A DNA stretch of 64,000 bases from contig OZ241998.1 in assembly GCA_965204655.1 (NCBI GenBank), positions 1,240,001-1,304,000 on the forward strand, given 5' to 3'. This DNA comes from CATQHL01 sp965204655 (GTDB lineage: Bacteria > Actinomycetota > Acidimicrobiia > Acidimicrobiales > CATQHL01). Under the pieces are notes generated by a model, which did not search any database, was not told where the DNA came from, and saw only the letters and a list, made by a program, of their open reading frames with translations. The position numbers and the translations under genes were made by a program. Shown here in pieces: positions 55,646 to 64,000 of the stretch (positions are counted from its first letter, which is position 1; each line of letters opens with the position of its first letter).

Positions 55646-58600
55646 CTACGCCGGCGTGGGCTGATTTCCGAACGGGTCGTCCGAATCCCCCCAAGGGAAG
55701 TCGTCGTCCTGGCCGCCAGGAGGCGCAGAAGGCTCGTCGACTCCACCTTCGGGGGGTGGCTTCGGCCCTTCATCGGACTTGCGCCGACGCCGCCTGAACC
55801 GCTGCCCCCAGCGACCGAGGGGCGTATTCGGCCTTTCGTCGGACGGCGAGGAAGGCTCGTCATCGAACGGCGCAGAAGATTCGCCATCAAACGGCGAGAA
55901 CGGCGAAGGGTAGCCCCCAGGCAGGTGCGGGCCAGAATCCGTACCATCTCCGCCAGGACCCTCATCGCCGCCAGGCAGGTACGTGGGGCCTCCAGGCAGG
56001 TGCGGGTCTATCTCAGTCGCCAGTTCCTCCAGTTGGGACTGCGCCTCATCCGGGTCATCCGGCACGTTCCAGTAAACCAGCCGATGCCTGCCCTCGCTTT
56101 CCTCCAGCACCCAGCCGCCACTCAACGACGGACCTACCACGCCGACCTTCCTCCCACCCTTCTTCCGAATGCCTTTGTTCGCCCGGCAATTTCCGGAAGA
56201 GGAAGCGACGATCCGTGGAGCGCCACCCGCTAGGAGAGACCCCCAACCGATCTTCAACGACACGCCTTCCACCACTGCGGACGCGGAGGGAACTCCCAGG
56301 TTGGGGACGAAAGCGCACGACGCGGGGTCTACCGACACCTGCCTGCCGTCGGAGGTGGTCACCAAGCCGTCTCCGCCGCGGACTACCAGCAACGAATGGC
56401 TGCGGGGAAACTCTATGGGCGGCCAGCGGCGCCGATACCGGGCAGACGTGAATCGGGCGGCCAGCGCCAGGGCCAGCAACGCGCCCAGAAGAGCCAAGAG
56501 CATGCCGACGAATATCCCCCGTTCCCAGACTTTCAGCTCGACGTCCGGCGACACGACCACATGAAGTTCTTCGGACAGCCCCAGGTCTGGGGCGTCAACC
56601 CGCCAGCGCGTCTTGACTTCCAGGTCGGCCATTACGTCGGATTTCGGTAGTATGTCCAACACTAACTCCGGACATTGAAACCCCTTGGCGCGAGCGGCCA
56701 CCTCGCACTCGTAGTCGGATGCCTCCTCTGACAGCTCTACGAGAAACTCCTCGCCCTCTACCGGAATGACCTTTATCTCTTCAACGTTGAATGCGCTGTT
56801 GAACACCCCGTGGTCGATCTCAAAGAGCAGCGACCCTTGAGAATCGAACGGGTCGGAGACCGAGACGCCGAAACGCTCGGGGCTGTAACCCAGCACCTCC
56901 ACGCTTTCCACCTCCTCTTGGACATCCTCCTGCACGAGTTCGCCGGCACGATCAATCGCTTCCACTTCAATGTTTAGGAGAAGGTCGGCTTCGGTCTTTT
57001 GGGGCGACCCCAAAGAGACTGACAACTCGGGACAATCGTGGTTCTCGGCTCTGGCCGGTACCGTGCATGACCACCTGGGGGAATCGTCGATCAGTTCCTC
57101 ACCACCGACTTCACTCGCCGAGACGTCTCTTAGCGTCAGAGTGCCTTCGTTCAGGCCTCCCCTAGCGATCACGCTGATCGCCCCGGTCGGGTCAAAACGG
57201 GCGTCGGATGGGCTTACTGCAGTGATTTTTGGCAATATTCCCGGCACCGGGACGCCCTGCACCAGGATGCCTCCGGCGCAATCCTCTCCCCCGTCCGCAA
57301 CGGAGGCGGGGAAGTTGGGCAGAGGAAACCCCGGCTGATCTCTGAACTCAACGCAGAGATCAGCCTTCTCGGAGTATCCCGGAAAACTCTCGATCTCTAA
57401 CTCAGGACACGGGAAGTTTGGCGAACCTCTCACTCCGGCGGGCACCTGACACTCCCAATCCGGATCCACGGAAACCTCCAGAGGGTTTCCCTGGGCGTCA
57501 CTAGCCGTCACGCGCGGGTCGCTCAGCACCCTGGAGTGTGCACAGGGTTTCACTTCGACTTCGAAGCGAAACCCTCCGGGAAGGATGGAGACGCCGACGT
57601 TGGGGATGGGACAGAAAACTATGTCGTCGTCGTCGGTCACCTCTGAGGAACCTTCAAGAGGCCAAGCATCATAAGGTCCGTAGTCAATTCTCTTCTCAAG
57701 AGAGACTTCGACCGGCACTACGCGTTCTCCTTCGTCATTCCAGTTCGAACTCAGGTAGTCAGTGTCTCGCGTGGCCGAGATTATGCGTTCGACTATGTCG
57801 GGAATAGCGAAATCTCCCGTCGCTGAGTCGACGATCACCGACTCGCTAAAGAGACCGTCACCACCGGTGTCGCCGAGGTCAGGTAAACGAGTGCGGGCGA
57901 CCAGCAGTTCATCGCCCTCGATGTTCTCGATCCCGTCCACGACCCCGTTCAGGCTGCTGCCGTCGAACTCCAGGTCGCTCACCTTTGCGGTGGTGAGTGG
58001 CAACTCCTCGGGCTTGACGGCAGCCGCTGCCTTCTCCCCCTCCGGCCCAAAGAACTCGACCACCCAGATCTGATCTTCACCCCACTTCGTGCCGCGCCAG
58101 TCCTCGCTGAGTCTGTGCGCCCAGATAATCTTATAACTTGGGCTGCTGACCCTTACCTGCATTCCCGTTTCGGCGATCTCAGACCAGTCCTCGCTGAACG
58201 ACAGCGGGATGCTCCCGCTTCCGTCCGGCGGTCTGAGGCGGATGGCGAGTGCGTCGGGGTTGGCTAATTCCTCCAGTTGCACGTAGACCTTTATCCACTC
58301 CAGATCCTCCGAAAGGACGAACGGGTACTCACAATATCCAGCCCGACGATTTTCGCAGGTGGGAGGGTCGGGGGGGAAATCCGGATCTACCCCGCGTTGG
58401 ATGGCGTCTAGCAACTTCCTTTCCAGTTCACTAGCCGAGGTGGCTGGGATTACCTCACCAATGCTCTCGCCCCTCAACCCCCTGCATTCGGAGGACTCGC
58501 CGACGGAGAACTCGCCGACCAGACGGCGGAGAGTCTGCGACGGTTCCCGATTCACGCTCAACTCGAGCACAGTAACGTCCACGCCGAATTGACGGAGTTC

Positions 58601-59245
58601 GTCGACCGGCCCGTTTATCCCGCACAAGTCGTCTATCTCCCCTTCTTCTGTGACGCTCGGGGTGCCGGCGACGTTGTCGGTGTCGTGGTCGCCATCGGTA
58701 AACCAAAAAAGGAAGTCGCACGTGCCACCGGATCCGGTGGGCTGACTGAATCGTTCGACGGCCCCCTTAAAGACCTCTCGGTAGTCGGTGAACTTCCCGT
58801 CTATTCCTGCGCGTACTCTTGCGCGGAACGGCACCTCCGCCTTTAGGTTCTCTAGTTCCTCGACGGAGATGGCATCAACCCAGTCGCCTTCTATTTGGTA
58901 TTTCGTTGCGAACGTGTCTACCCCCACTAGGAACCGAGTTCCCGGTTTGTCCTTGGCGATTCCGCTGATTATGTCTATGGCCTCTTGTGCTCCGATTATG
59001 CGCAAGTTACCAGGGTCGGTATTCCGAAGACTGCCAGACGTGTCGAGGAGGATCAGAACCCTTAGAGTCTCGCCCTGGTTGCACCTAGCGGCTGCGGCGG
59101 AGGTCGGGGAAGGCGTCGAGAGGACAACCCCGAAGCCCGCCAGGGTCGCAGCCAAAGATAAGACGGCGACTGCCGAAAACACGCACCTCAGGAGGTAAGA
59201 AGGCTGCCGTAGAAGCAATCGGTTGGGAGGCGCCGTCTTCCTCAT
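55646..59245 (-). CDS. Exported vWA-domain protein with C-terminal membrane anchor
   Basis: A 1199-residue protein. Residues 17-45 are a signal or anchor helix. The vWA domain follows directly with the metal (MIDAS) motif 'DTSGS' (68-72) and 'WFTDGDHD'. Several beta-sandwich-like repeats with paired Cys ('DYECEV', 'FQCPEL', 'WSCTVP') cover about 300-880. A single membrane helix lies at about 908-932, then a basic cluster and a 220-residue Pro/Gly/Asp-rich cytoplasmic tail. So the sensor or adhesive part is outside and the tail could contact the tubulin-like protein. vWA domains bind protein ligands through a divalent metal. The gene begins three bases after the preceding small membrane gene. 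Confidence 0.85.
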   Translation of the reverse strand: MRKTAPPNRLLLRQPSYLLRCVFSAVAVLSLAATLAGFGVVLSTPSPTSAAAARCNQGETLRVLILLDTSGSLRNTDPGNLRIIGAQEAIDIISGIAKDKPGTRFLVGVDTFATKYQIEGDWVDAISVEELENLKAEVPFRARVRAGIDGKFTDYREVFKGAVERFSQPTGSGGTCDFLFWFTDGDHDTDNVAGTPSVTEEGEIDDLCGINGPVDELRQFGVDVTVLELSVNREPSQTLRRLVGEFSVGESSECRGLRGESIGEVIPATSASELERKLLDAIQRGVDPDFPPDPPTCENRRAGYCEYPFVLSEDLEWIKVYVQLEELANPDALAIRLRPPDGSGSIPLSFSEDWSEIAETGMQVRVSSPSYKIIWAHRLSEDWRGTKWGEDQIWVVEFFGPEGEKAAAAVKPEELPLTTAKVSDLEFDGSSLNGVVDGIENIEGDELLVARTRLPDLGDTGGDGLFSESVIVDSATGDFAIPDIVERIISATRDTDYLSSNWNDEGERVVPVEVSLEKRIDYGPYDAWPLEGSSEVTDDDDIVFCPIPNVGVSILPGGFRFEVEVKPCAHSRVLSDPRVTASDAQGNPLEVSVDPDWECQVPAGVRGSPNFPCPELEIESFPGYSEKADLCVEFRDQPGFPLPNFPASVADGGEDCAGGILVQGVPVPGILPKITAVSPSDARFDPTGAISVIARGGLNEGTLTLRDVSASEVGGEELIDDSPRWSCTVPARAENHDCPELSVSLGSPQKTEADLLLNIEVEAIDRAGELVQEDVQEEVESVEVLGYSPERFGVSVSDPFDSQGSLLFEIDHGVFNSAFNVEEIKVIPVEGEEFLVELSEEASDYECEVAARAKGFQCPELVLDILPKSDVMADLEVKTRWRVDAPDLGLSEELHVVVSPDVELKVWERGIFVGMLLALLGALLALALAARFTSARYRRRWPPIEFPRSHSLLVVRGGDGLVTTSDGRQVSVDPASCAFVPNLGVPSASAVVEGVSLKIGWGSLLAGGAPRIVASSSGNCRANKGIRKKGGRKVGVVGPSLSGGWVLEESEGRHRLVYWNVPDDPDEAQSQLEELATEIDPHLPGGPTYLPGGDEGPGGDGTDSGPHLPGGYPSPFSPFDGESSAPFDDEPSSPSDERPNTPLGRWGQRFRRRRRKSDEGPKPPPEGGVDEPSAPPGGQDDDFPWGDSDDPFGNQPTPA

Positions 59246-59248
59246 AAA

Positions 59249-59827
59249 TCAGATGGCAGCAATGTCCGCCACCCTCCAGGCGGCCGCGACTGAAACCGCA
59301 ACTGCTGCCAGAAGCACAAGGAGCGCCGCCCCCAACCCCCCTGGCAACCCTTTTTGATTACGCCGGCGCCTCTCGATCGCGTCGCCCGCCTCTGCCGCAG
59401 CAAGTGAGAGTAACCCCGCTCCGAAGCTTGTCAAGCTCAACGACATGCTCTGATTACCAACGATCACCAGAACGAACGAGACGATCAACAACAGAAACGC
59501 CAGCAGCATCAACGCCATCGCCTTGGCCCGCATGCTGCCCTCCGACTGCTGAGGAGGAACAGCCGGAGCGCCGGCAAACGGATCGTCGGGAATGAAAGGC
59601 GGATCATCGGGAATAAAAGAACCGCCGCCTCCCGATCCTCTGCCGCCGGGCGGCGGGATATCGCCGGTACCAAACGAATCGTCAGGGGGAATAAAAGGAC
59701 CTACGGCGGAAGTGTTAGACACTCCGGGGGCGCCCCCAGGAGGCGGCCAGGAAGCCTCAGGGCCTCCGGTCGGCGAAGAACCAGGAAACGGAGGATGCGG
59801 GGGAAACGTAGATCTGTGGATTTGCAT
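59249..59827 (-). CDS. Small membrane protein, first gene of the tubulin/vWA operon
   Basis: A 192-residue protein. Residues 1-98 are Pro/Gly-rich and acidic with repeated 'FIPDDP' units, similar in style to the cytoplasmic tail of the vWA protein. Three hydrophobic helices follow at about 102-124, 128-146 and 164-184. No known family. ATG 59827; the next gene starts three bases after its stop. Matching disordered tails suggest that it and the vWA protein recruit the same partner (inference). Confidence 0.7.
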   Translation of the reverse strand: MQIHRSTFPPHPPFPGSSPTGGPEASWPPPGGAPGVSNTSAVGPFIPPDDSFGTGDIPPPGGRGSGGGGSFIPDDPPFIPDDPFAGAPAVPPQQSEGSMRAKAMALMLLAFLLLIVSFVLVIVGNQSMSLSLTSFGAGLLSLAAAEAGDAIERRRRNQKGLPGGLGAALLVLLAAVAVSVAAAWRVADIAAI

Positions 59828-60135
59828 GGAATTTCAAGTGTAAACACCCCCTGTGACAATCATTGTCGGCCGCAACTCATAGAGTCGATTTTCTCGCATT
59901 TAGAAGCGCCCAAACTCCTGCTCATAAACTCAAAGGAGCACTGCCCCTCCGAGACCTGCCCCTTCCAATTATCAACAGGTATGCCGCAATATAGAGACAC
60001 CCAAAATCCGACTTATGACAGAGGCCACTAATTTCTGCTCATCAAGGGCGCTGCGTGATGCGCCGCAATATAGAGACATCCCCCCACCCCACCCCACCTC
60101 CCAAATCCGACCCCTAACCGCGAAGGAGGCCTGAC
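59828..60135. other. Divergent promoter region
   Basis: About 308 bases between the tubulin/vWA operon and the SDR operon, AT-richer than the flanks. 'gccgcaatatagagaca' occurs at 59983 and 60062 (79 apart). It should hold promoters in both directions; I could not place them firmly. The SDR leader ends in 'gaaggagg', nine bases before its start codon. Confidence 0.5.
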
Positions 60136-60900
60136 GTGAAACCAATTGAAGGAATGTCGGTACTGATCACCGGCGGAGGATCGGGCATCGGCGCAGGAAC
60201 AGCCGAACACTTCGCCTCCGCGGGCGCTCTGGTGACGATCACCGGACGGCGCGCCGAAAAAATCCAATCCGTCGCCGAAGGCATAGGCGAACGCTGCCTG
60301 GCCGCGCCCGGGGACGTGACGGCGTCCGACGACCGCCAAAGAATGATAGAGGCCGCTCTCAACCACGGCGGCGGGCGTCTGGACGTGCTGATCAACAACG
60401 CAGCCAACATGTACAGGGGTCAGATCGAAGCCCTGGAGGAGGAGAAACTCCTGGACGTCTTCCACACCAACGTCGTGGCCGGGATGCTTCTGTGCGGGCT
60501 GGCTAAGCCGCACCTGCAGGCGAGCGGCGGATGCGTGCTGTTCGTGGGTTCGGTGCACACCAAGCGCTGCTTCCCTGGCGTCTCCCCCTACGCCGCCACC
60601 AAAGGGGCGGTGGAGACGCTCACCGGCGTGCTGGCGTCCGAACTGGGGCCTGCCGGAATCCGGGTGGGCTGCGTCCGTCCGGGAGCTGTCCTCACCGAGA
60701 TCAACCAACGGGCGGGGCTGATGACCGATGCGGAGGCCGAGCAGCGCCTGCAGGCCATGTCTTCGGCGCACGCCCTCGGGCGCATAGGCACTGCGGCGGA
60801 GGTTGCCGAAGCGTTTGAGTATCTGGCCAGGGCGGAGTGGGCGACCGGCGAGGTGTTGGTGATAGACGGCGGACTGGGGCTGGGGACGACCAGTGGCTGA
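60136..60900 (+). CDS. Short-chain dehydrogenase/reductase, copy 2
   Basis: A 254-residue SDR. NAD(P) motif 'TGGGSGIG' (12-19), Arg-Arg after strand 2 ('TGRRAEK', favouring NADP), 'NNAA', and catalytic 'YAATK' with Ser in 'VGSVHTK'. The start is GTG 60136 with a strong 'aaggagg' upstream. The stop overlaps the GTG of the NTF2-like gene, so they are coupled. It heads a second operon with a P450, echoing the P450/SDR pair at 46.9-49.3 kb. Substrate unknown. Confidence 0.9.
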   Translation: MKPIEGMSVLITGGGSGIGAGTAEHFASAGALVTITGRRAEKIQSVAEGIGERCLAAPGDVTASDDRQRMIEAALNHGGGRLDVLINNAANMYRGQIEALEEEKLLDVFHTNVVAGMLLCGLAKPHLQASGGCVLFVGSVHTKRCFPGVSPYAATKGAVETLTGVLASELGPAGIRVGCVRPGAVLTEINQRAGLMTDAEAEQRLQAMSSAHALGRIGTAAEVAEAFEYLARAEWATGEVLVIDGGLGLGTTSG

Positions 60901-61453
60901 AGCCCCGCCTCCCGCCGCGGGAACTCAGCGACCGCCCGAGCACCCACACGTGGGGTATCCCGCAGGTCTCCATCACCCGCCTCCCGCCGCGGGAACTCAG
61001 CGACCGCCCGAGAGAGGAAATCTCACCCCGAAAGATCAACCGACCTCCGAGGAGCAAAACAGCCCGCAGCGGAGCGCCGCGGGAACTCGACTGACCCAGG
61101 AAGCAAGACGGCGGCGCAGCGCTGAGGAAGTGGTTGAGGATCACCTCGCCTCAATCTCCACGCAAGACCCTGAGGCGATGGCCGCCGACTACGCCGACGA
61201 CGCAACCCTGGAGCGAGACCGCCGTTACGTCGGGCGCTCCGCCATAACCAGTTACTTCCGCACCGTCCCGGAACGCCTAGGCGTGGGCAAGGTCGTCTTC
61301 GGGCGGCGCTCGCGGCGAAGCGGCGGGCGCATAAGCGTCCGGTGGAGAATCGCCGGCGGGGAGGCGGACGGCCTCTCCGGTCAAGACACTTACACGCTGG
61401 CGGACGGGTTGATCGTCCACCAGGTCGTGGAACTCGACGGAATTGACTTCTAG
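60893..61453 (+). CDS. NTF2/SnoaL-like protein with duplicated N-terminal extension
   Basis: A 186-residue frame from GTG 60893, overlapping the SDR stop by 8 bases. Residues about 78-186 form an NTF2/SnoaL-like fold ('DHLASISTQDPEAMAADY' to the C terminus), a small cone used by hydratases, isomerases and cyclases, or as a binding module. The first 75 residues are Pro-rich and contain 'PPAAGTQRPPE' twice, 24 residues apart, and look like accreted sequence. A later start is possible but none has a good Shine-Dalgarno. It probably handles the same ligand as the SDR and P450. Confidence 0.75.
   Translation: MAEAPPPAAGTQRPPEHPHVGYPAGLHHPPPAAGTQRPPERGNLTPKDQPTSEEQNSPQRSAAGTRLTQEARRRRSAEEVVEDHLASISTQDPEAMAADYADDATLERDRRYVGRSAITSYFRTVPERLGVGKVVFGRRSRRSGGRISVRWRIAGGEADGLSGQDTYTLADGLIVHQVVELDGIDF
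60906..61012. repeat. 72-bp-pitch repeat in the NTF2-like gene
   Basis: 'cgcctcccgccgcgggaact' begins at 60906 and 60978, exactly 72 apart, and the copies stay identical for about 35 bases. The bases between are unrelated. Confidence 0.9.
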
Positions 61454-61637
61454 CCCCCGATTACGCCTTCGCTGCGGGGCGGGCGTAGTTCGCAGTTCGC
61501 TGCCGGGGGGAGGGGGAGAGGGAGTAAGCGACTTCTAGCCCCCGATTACGCTTTCGCTGCGAAATTACGCGTTCGCTAAGAATCAAAGCGGATTACGCTT
61601 TAGTGGGAGACCTGGGAGACATCGAAGGAGTTCAGCA

Positions 61638-62861
61638 ATGACCACCGCTGCCACCGAACAACGAACTGTCACCATCGGCGACTACGCCCGAGCCAGGGAG
61701 TGCCTGCGCCTCAAGAACTTGCGGCAAGGGGGCTACAAAGAAGCACGCATCGTGATGGAAGACGTCCTGATGGTGCTCCACGGCGACGAGCACCGCGCCC
61801 GCAGGCGGCTGGAGAACAGGCTCTTCCGTCGCGACACCTTCATGCACTTCGAGCGAGACCTCTTCCCCGGCATCATCTCCGAAACCATGGCGCCTTACAT
61901 CGCTGAGGGTCGAGCCGAACTGGTGCGCCTCAGCCACCAACTGATGATGAACCTGGCGGCCCTGATAGCCGGCGTCGACCGACCTGAAGGCACGCCGGAG
62001 GAGACCTTCCGCCTCCACGACTACCTGACCCTCTTCATTGAGGGCGCCACCCTCGACCACTACACGGGCGACATGGACGCCAAGCGCGCTGAAATCGCCG
62101 AAGCTCAGCGGAGTTTTGACGCCGAGTTCCTGACCCCGGGCATCGAGCGCCGGGAACGCCTCCTCAAGGCCGCCGAGGAAGGTTCTGCCACCCCCGACGA
62201 GGTGCCCCGCGACGTCTTGACGGTGCTCGTCGGCAACCAGGACAACCTGGACTTGACCCACGAGATCATCCTCCGGGAGGTGGCCTTCTACCTGCTAGCG
62301 GGCGCCCACACCAGCGCCACGGCCTTCTGCCGCACCCTCCACAACCTCTTCTCGTGGATCGAGGAACACCCCGAAGACGCTGAGATGCCCGTAACCGACC
62401 CCTTATTCTGTCAACGCGCCGTCCACGAAACTCTGAGGCTCTGGCCGTCGAGCCCGGTGGCGTCCCGTCTCGCCGACGAAGACATCACGTTGAGCGACGG
62501 CACCGCCCTGGCCAAGGGTGACAAGGTGGTTCTAGATCTGCAGCAGGTGGGGCGCGATCTCGCAGTTTTCGGAGAGAAAGCGTCAGAGTTCAACCCTCAC
62601 CGGGACCTCCCTGAAGGCGTCCAGCCTTGGGGGCTGAGTTTCTCGCTGGGCATGCACGCCTGCATCGGCCAGGACTTGGCGTCGGGCGTCCTGCCGGACG
62701 TGAGCACCAACCTCGACAGCCACCTTTACGGTCTCGTGCCCGTGGCCGTCGGGTTCATGTTTGACCACGACTGCGCCCCAGACCCCGACAACCCCCTGGA
62801 GTGGGATACGAACACGCTGCGCCCCTATTTCGGAAAGTATCCCGTAGTCTTCAACAACTGA
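61638..62861 (+). CDS. Cytochrome P450, copy 2
   Basis: A 407-residue P450. Haem motif 'FSLGMHACIG' (Cys342), I-helix 'AGAHTSATAF', ExxR 'ETLR'. ATG 61638 follows 'gaaggag' at the right distance. A paralogue of the P450 at 46882, the two sharing the unusual N-terminal region around 'RLENRLFRRDTF'. It belongs to a group downstream of an SDR and NTF2-like gene, after a 184-base gap with small repeats of 'gattacgc', and is followed by the diiron protein. It likely hydroxylates a hydrophobic intermediate; the redox partner is not seen. Confidence 0.9.
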   Translation: MTTAATEQRTVTIGDYARARECLRLKNLRQGGYKEARIVMEDVLMVLHGDEHRARRRLENRLFRRDTFMHFERDLFPGIISETMAPYIAEGRAELVRLSHQLMMNLAALIAGVDRPEGTPEETFRLHDYLTLFIEGATLDHYTGDMDAKRAEIAEAQRSFDAEFLTPGIERRERLLKAAEEGSATPDEVPRDVLTVLVGNQDNLDLTHEIILREVAFYLLAGAHTSATAFCRTLHNLFSWIEEHPEDAEMPVTDPLFCQRAVHETLRLWPSSPVASRLADEDITLSDGTALAKGDKVVLDLQQVGRDLAVFGEKASEFNPHRDLPEGVQPWGLSFSLGMHACIGQDLASGVLPDVSTNLDSHLYGLVPVAVGFMFDHDCAPDPDNPLEWDTNTLRPYFGKYPVVFNN

Positions 62862-62923
62862 AGCAACCAGCAACAGCCGCTAGCTAGCAACAGCCGCTAG
62901 CCAATAACCACAAGGAGCATCAG

Positions 62924-63658
62924 ATGACCCTTCTTGAGACCGCACCGAACACCGAAGAGTTGGCCGAGTTGACTCCCGAGGAGTTCGTCGGACTTCTGCG
63001 GAGCGAACTCACCAAGCCCGCCGGAGGCATGCAGGATCACCCGATAGTGCTTGAGATGGAGTCAGGCGTGCTCACGACCGACCAGCAAATCTTGCTGTGC
63101 GAGCAGTTCTACCTCCACATCTCGCGCATGCTCCCCTGGATAGGCGCCATCTACGTGAACTGCCCGCACGAGAGCGTTCGCACCACCCTGGTGAAGAACC
63201 TCGCCGAGGAGTGCATGGGCATCGAGACCAACACCAAAGCGCACCCCGAATTGCTGCTGGAGTGGGGGGCGGCCCTGGGCGGGGACACCGAGAAAATGCG
63301 GAGGGCGGAACAACTCCCCGCCGGACGCCGCTTGACCGAGTACTTCGAATTCATGGGGCTTTGCAGGGAGTGGTACGTGCCACTCTCGGCTATTGGGATC
63401 GGCCTGGAGTCCTTCGTGCCGGACACCTTCACGCGGATCGTCGCGGCACAGAAAAAGAACTACGGAATGAGCGAAGAGGAACTCATCTTCTGGACGATGC
63501 ACATACTCGCCGACGCCGAGCACGGCGACGAGGGAATTGAGTTGGTCTCCGCCTACGCCACCGAACCCGAACAGCGAGACGCCGTGTATCACTGCACCAT
63601 TGAGACGGGCCGCCTCTTCTACGACATGTGGAACATCTGCAGGCTGCCGCAGGAGTGA
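62924..63658 (+). CDS. Haem-oxygenase-like diiron oxidase (TenA/PqqC/CADD fold)
   Basis: A 244-residue all-helical protein of the iron-containing redox (HDO) group. Likely metal ligands are visible: Glu95/96 or Glu101 and His107 ('KAHPELL'), Glu162 ('GLESF'), then His193-x3-Asp197-x2-His200 ('HILADAEH'), the pattern of diiron members such as CADD. TenA and PqqC lack this set, so an oxygen-activating role is likelier than thiaminase or PQQ synthesis (inference). ATG 62924 has 'aaggag' before it. It sits between a P450 and an acyl-CoA dehydrogenase, so it may oxidise or decarboxylate a carboxylic acid or amine in that pathway. Confidence 0.82.
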   Translation: MTLLETAPNTEELAELTPEEFVGLLRSELTKPAGGMQDHPIVLEMESGVLTTDQQILLCEQFYLHISRMLPWIGAIYVNCPHESVRTTLVKNLAEECMGIETNTKAHPELLLEWGAALGGDTEKMRRAEQLPAGRRLTEYFEFMGLCREWYVPLSAIGIGLESFVPDTFTRIVAAQKKNYGMSEEELIFWTMHILADAEHGDEGIELVSAYATEPEQRDAVYHCTIETGRLFYDMWNICRLPQE

Positions 63659-63806
63659 TTCGACCGACGCCGACGGGGCGGGGGTTGCGGGGCGTACGGG
63701 GGCGAGGCGTGCTGGGGCTGGGCGTGCAGGGGCGGGGCGTGCTGGAGCAAGGCGTACGGGGCGAGCAGGGGCGGGGCGTACGGGGCGAGCAGGGGCAGGG
63801 CGAGGC

Positions 63807-64000
63807 GTGAGCGAGCTCAGCGAAGAGCAACTGGCTCTACGAGAAACCGCTGCTCAGCTGGCGGCGGATTTGTATGCACCTAAGGCGTCGGAGTGGGACG
63901 CCAACCGTACTCCTTTCCCGGACGAAGAGCGGGAGCGCCTGGCCGAACTTGGTTTCGTAGGGATGGGCCTCCCCTCGGAGTACGGAGGCGGGGACGCCGA
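63807..64000 (+). CDS. Acyl-CoA dehydrogenase, 5' part (cut by window end)
   Basis: From GTG 63807 the frame gives the typical N-terminal helical domain of an acyl-CoA dehydrogenase, ending at the window edge in 'LGFVGMGLPSEYGGGDA', a hallmark of the family. It should use FAD to desaturate an acyl-CoA thioester. The 148 bases before it (63659-63806) are GC-rich imperfect repeats of 'ggggcg' and 'gtacggggcgag'. Only about 64 codons are visible. Confidence 0.88.
   Translation, partial: MSELSEEQLALRETAAQLAADLYAPKASEWDANRTPFPDEERERLAELGFVGMGLPSEYGGGDA

Overview
The window is high-GC bacterial DNA that looks actinobacterial, perhaps Acidimicrobiia-like (inference). Supporting signs are a DUF222/HNH (13E12-type) endonuclease, an AddAB-type nuclease pair, P450/SDR/acyl-CoA catabolic genes and GTG/TTG starts coupled by 4-base overlaps. 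Two patches (1-1246 and about 28.35-29.64 kb) are clearly AT-richer and look recently acquired. I saw no rRNA, tRNA, integrase or transposase, and no CRISPR array.

Layout. 0-2.4 kb: a coupled pair with a DUF1828-type protein, then a membrane TerB/J-domain (DjlA-like) protein. 2.5-7.6 kb (minus): four overlapping genes encoding a PAPS-reductase-like PP-loop protein, a GHKL ATPase and two unrecognised proteins. 7.9-18.2 kb: a Fic AMPylator, a restriction-modification cassette (N6-adenine methyltransferase plus PLD-SNF2 helicase) bracketed by the same 70-bp repeat, and a HEPN/MNT toxin-antitoxin pair. 18.3-28 kb: AddA/AddB-like helicase-nucleases, an MFS transporter and a TetR regulator. 28.4-43 kb: a coiled-coil membrane protein, two paralogous DUF1156 adenine methyltransferases, a repeat-ridden DUF222/HNH locus whose 5' end is triplicated, and a type IV Mrr-like endonuclease. 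43-49.3 kb: a B12-dependent acyl-CoA mutase (isobutyryl-CoA-mutase-like active site), its B12 subunit, MeaB, a P450 and an SDR. 49.4-59.8 kb: a tight operon of two membrane proteins, a surface vWA protein and a tubulin-like GTPase. 59.8-64 kb: SDR, NTF2-like, a second P450, a haem-oxygenase-like diiron protein and the start of an acyl-CoA dehydrogenase.

Two features unite the window. First, long simple-sequence repeats sit inside or next to defence and methylation genes. There is G14 and G18 at the same codon position in the two DUF1156 methyltransferases, G14 at the end of the PP-loop gene, and (GA)18 in the other methyltransferase, which currently splits it into two frames. This looks like a phase-variable defence and epigenetic island. 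Second, many unrelated places, coding and non-coding, carry a 15-37 bp direct repeat re-occurring at a pitch of 70-72 bp (24 codons when coding), as if one unusual insertion/duplication process acts genome-wide. The tubulin/vWA operon and the PP-loop/GHKL operon are the best candidates for poorly described systems. All positions were read by eye and no database search was possible.
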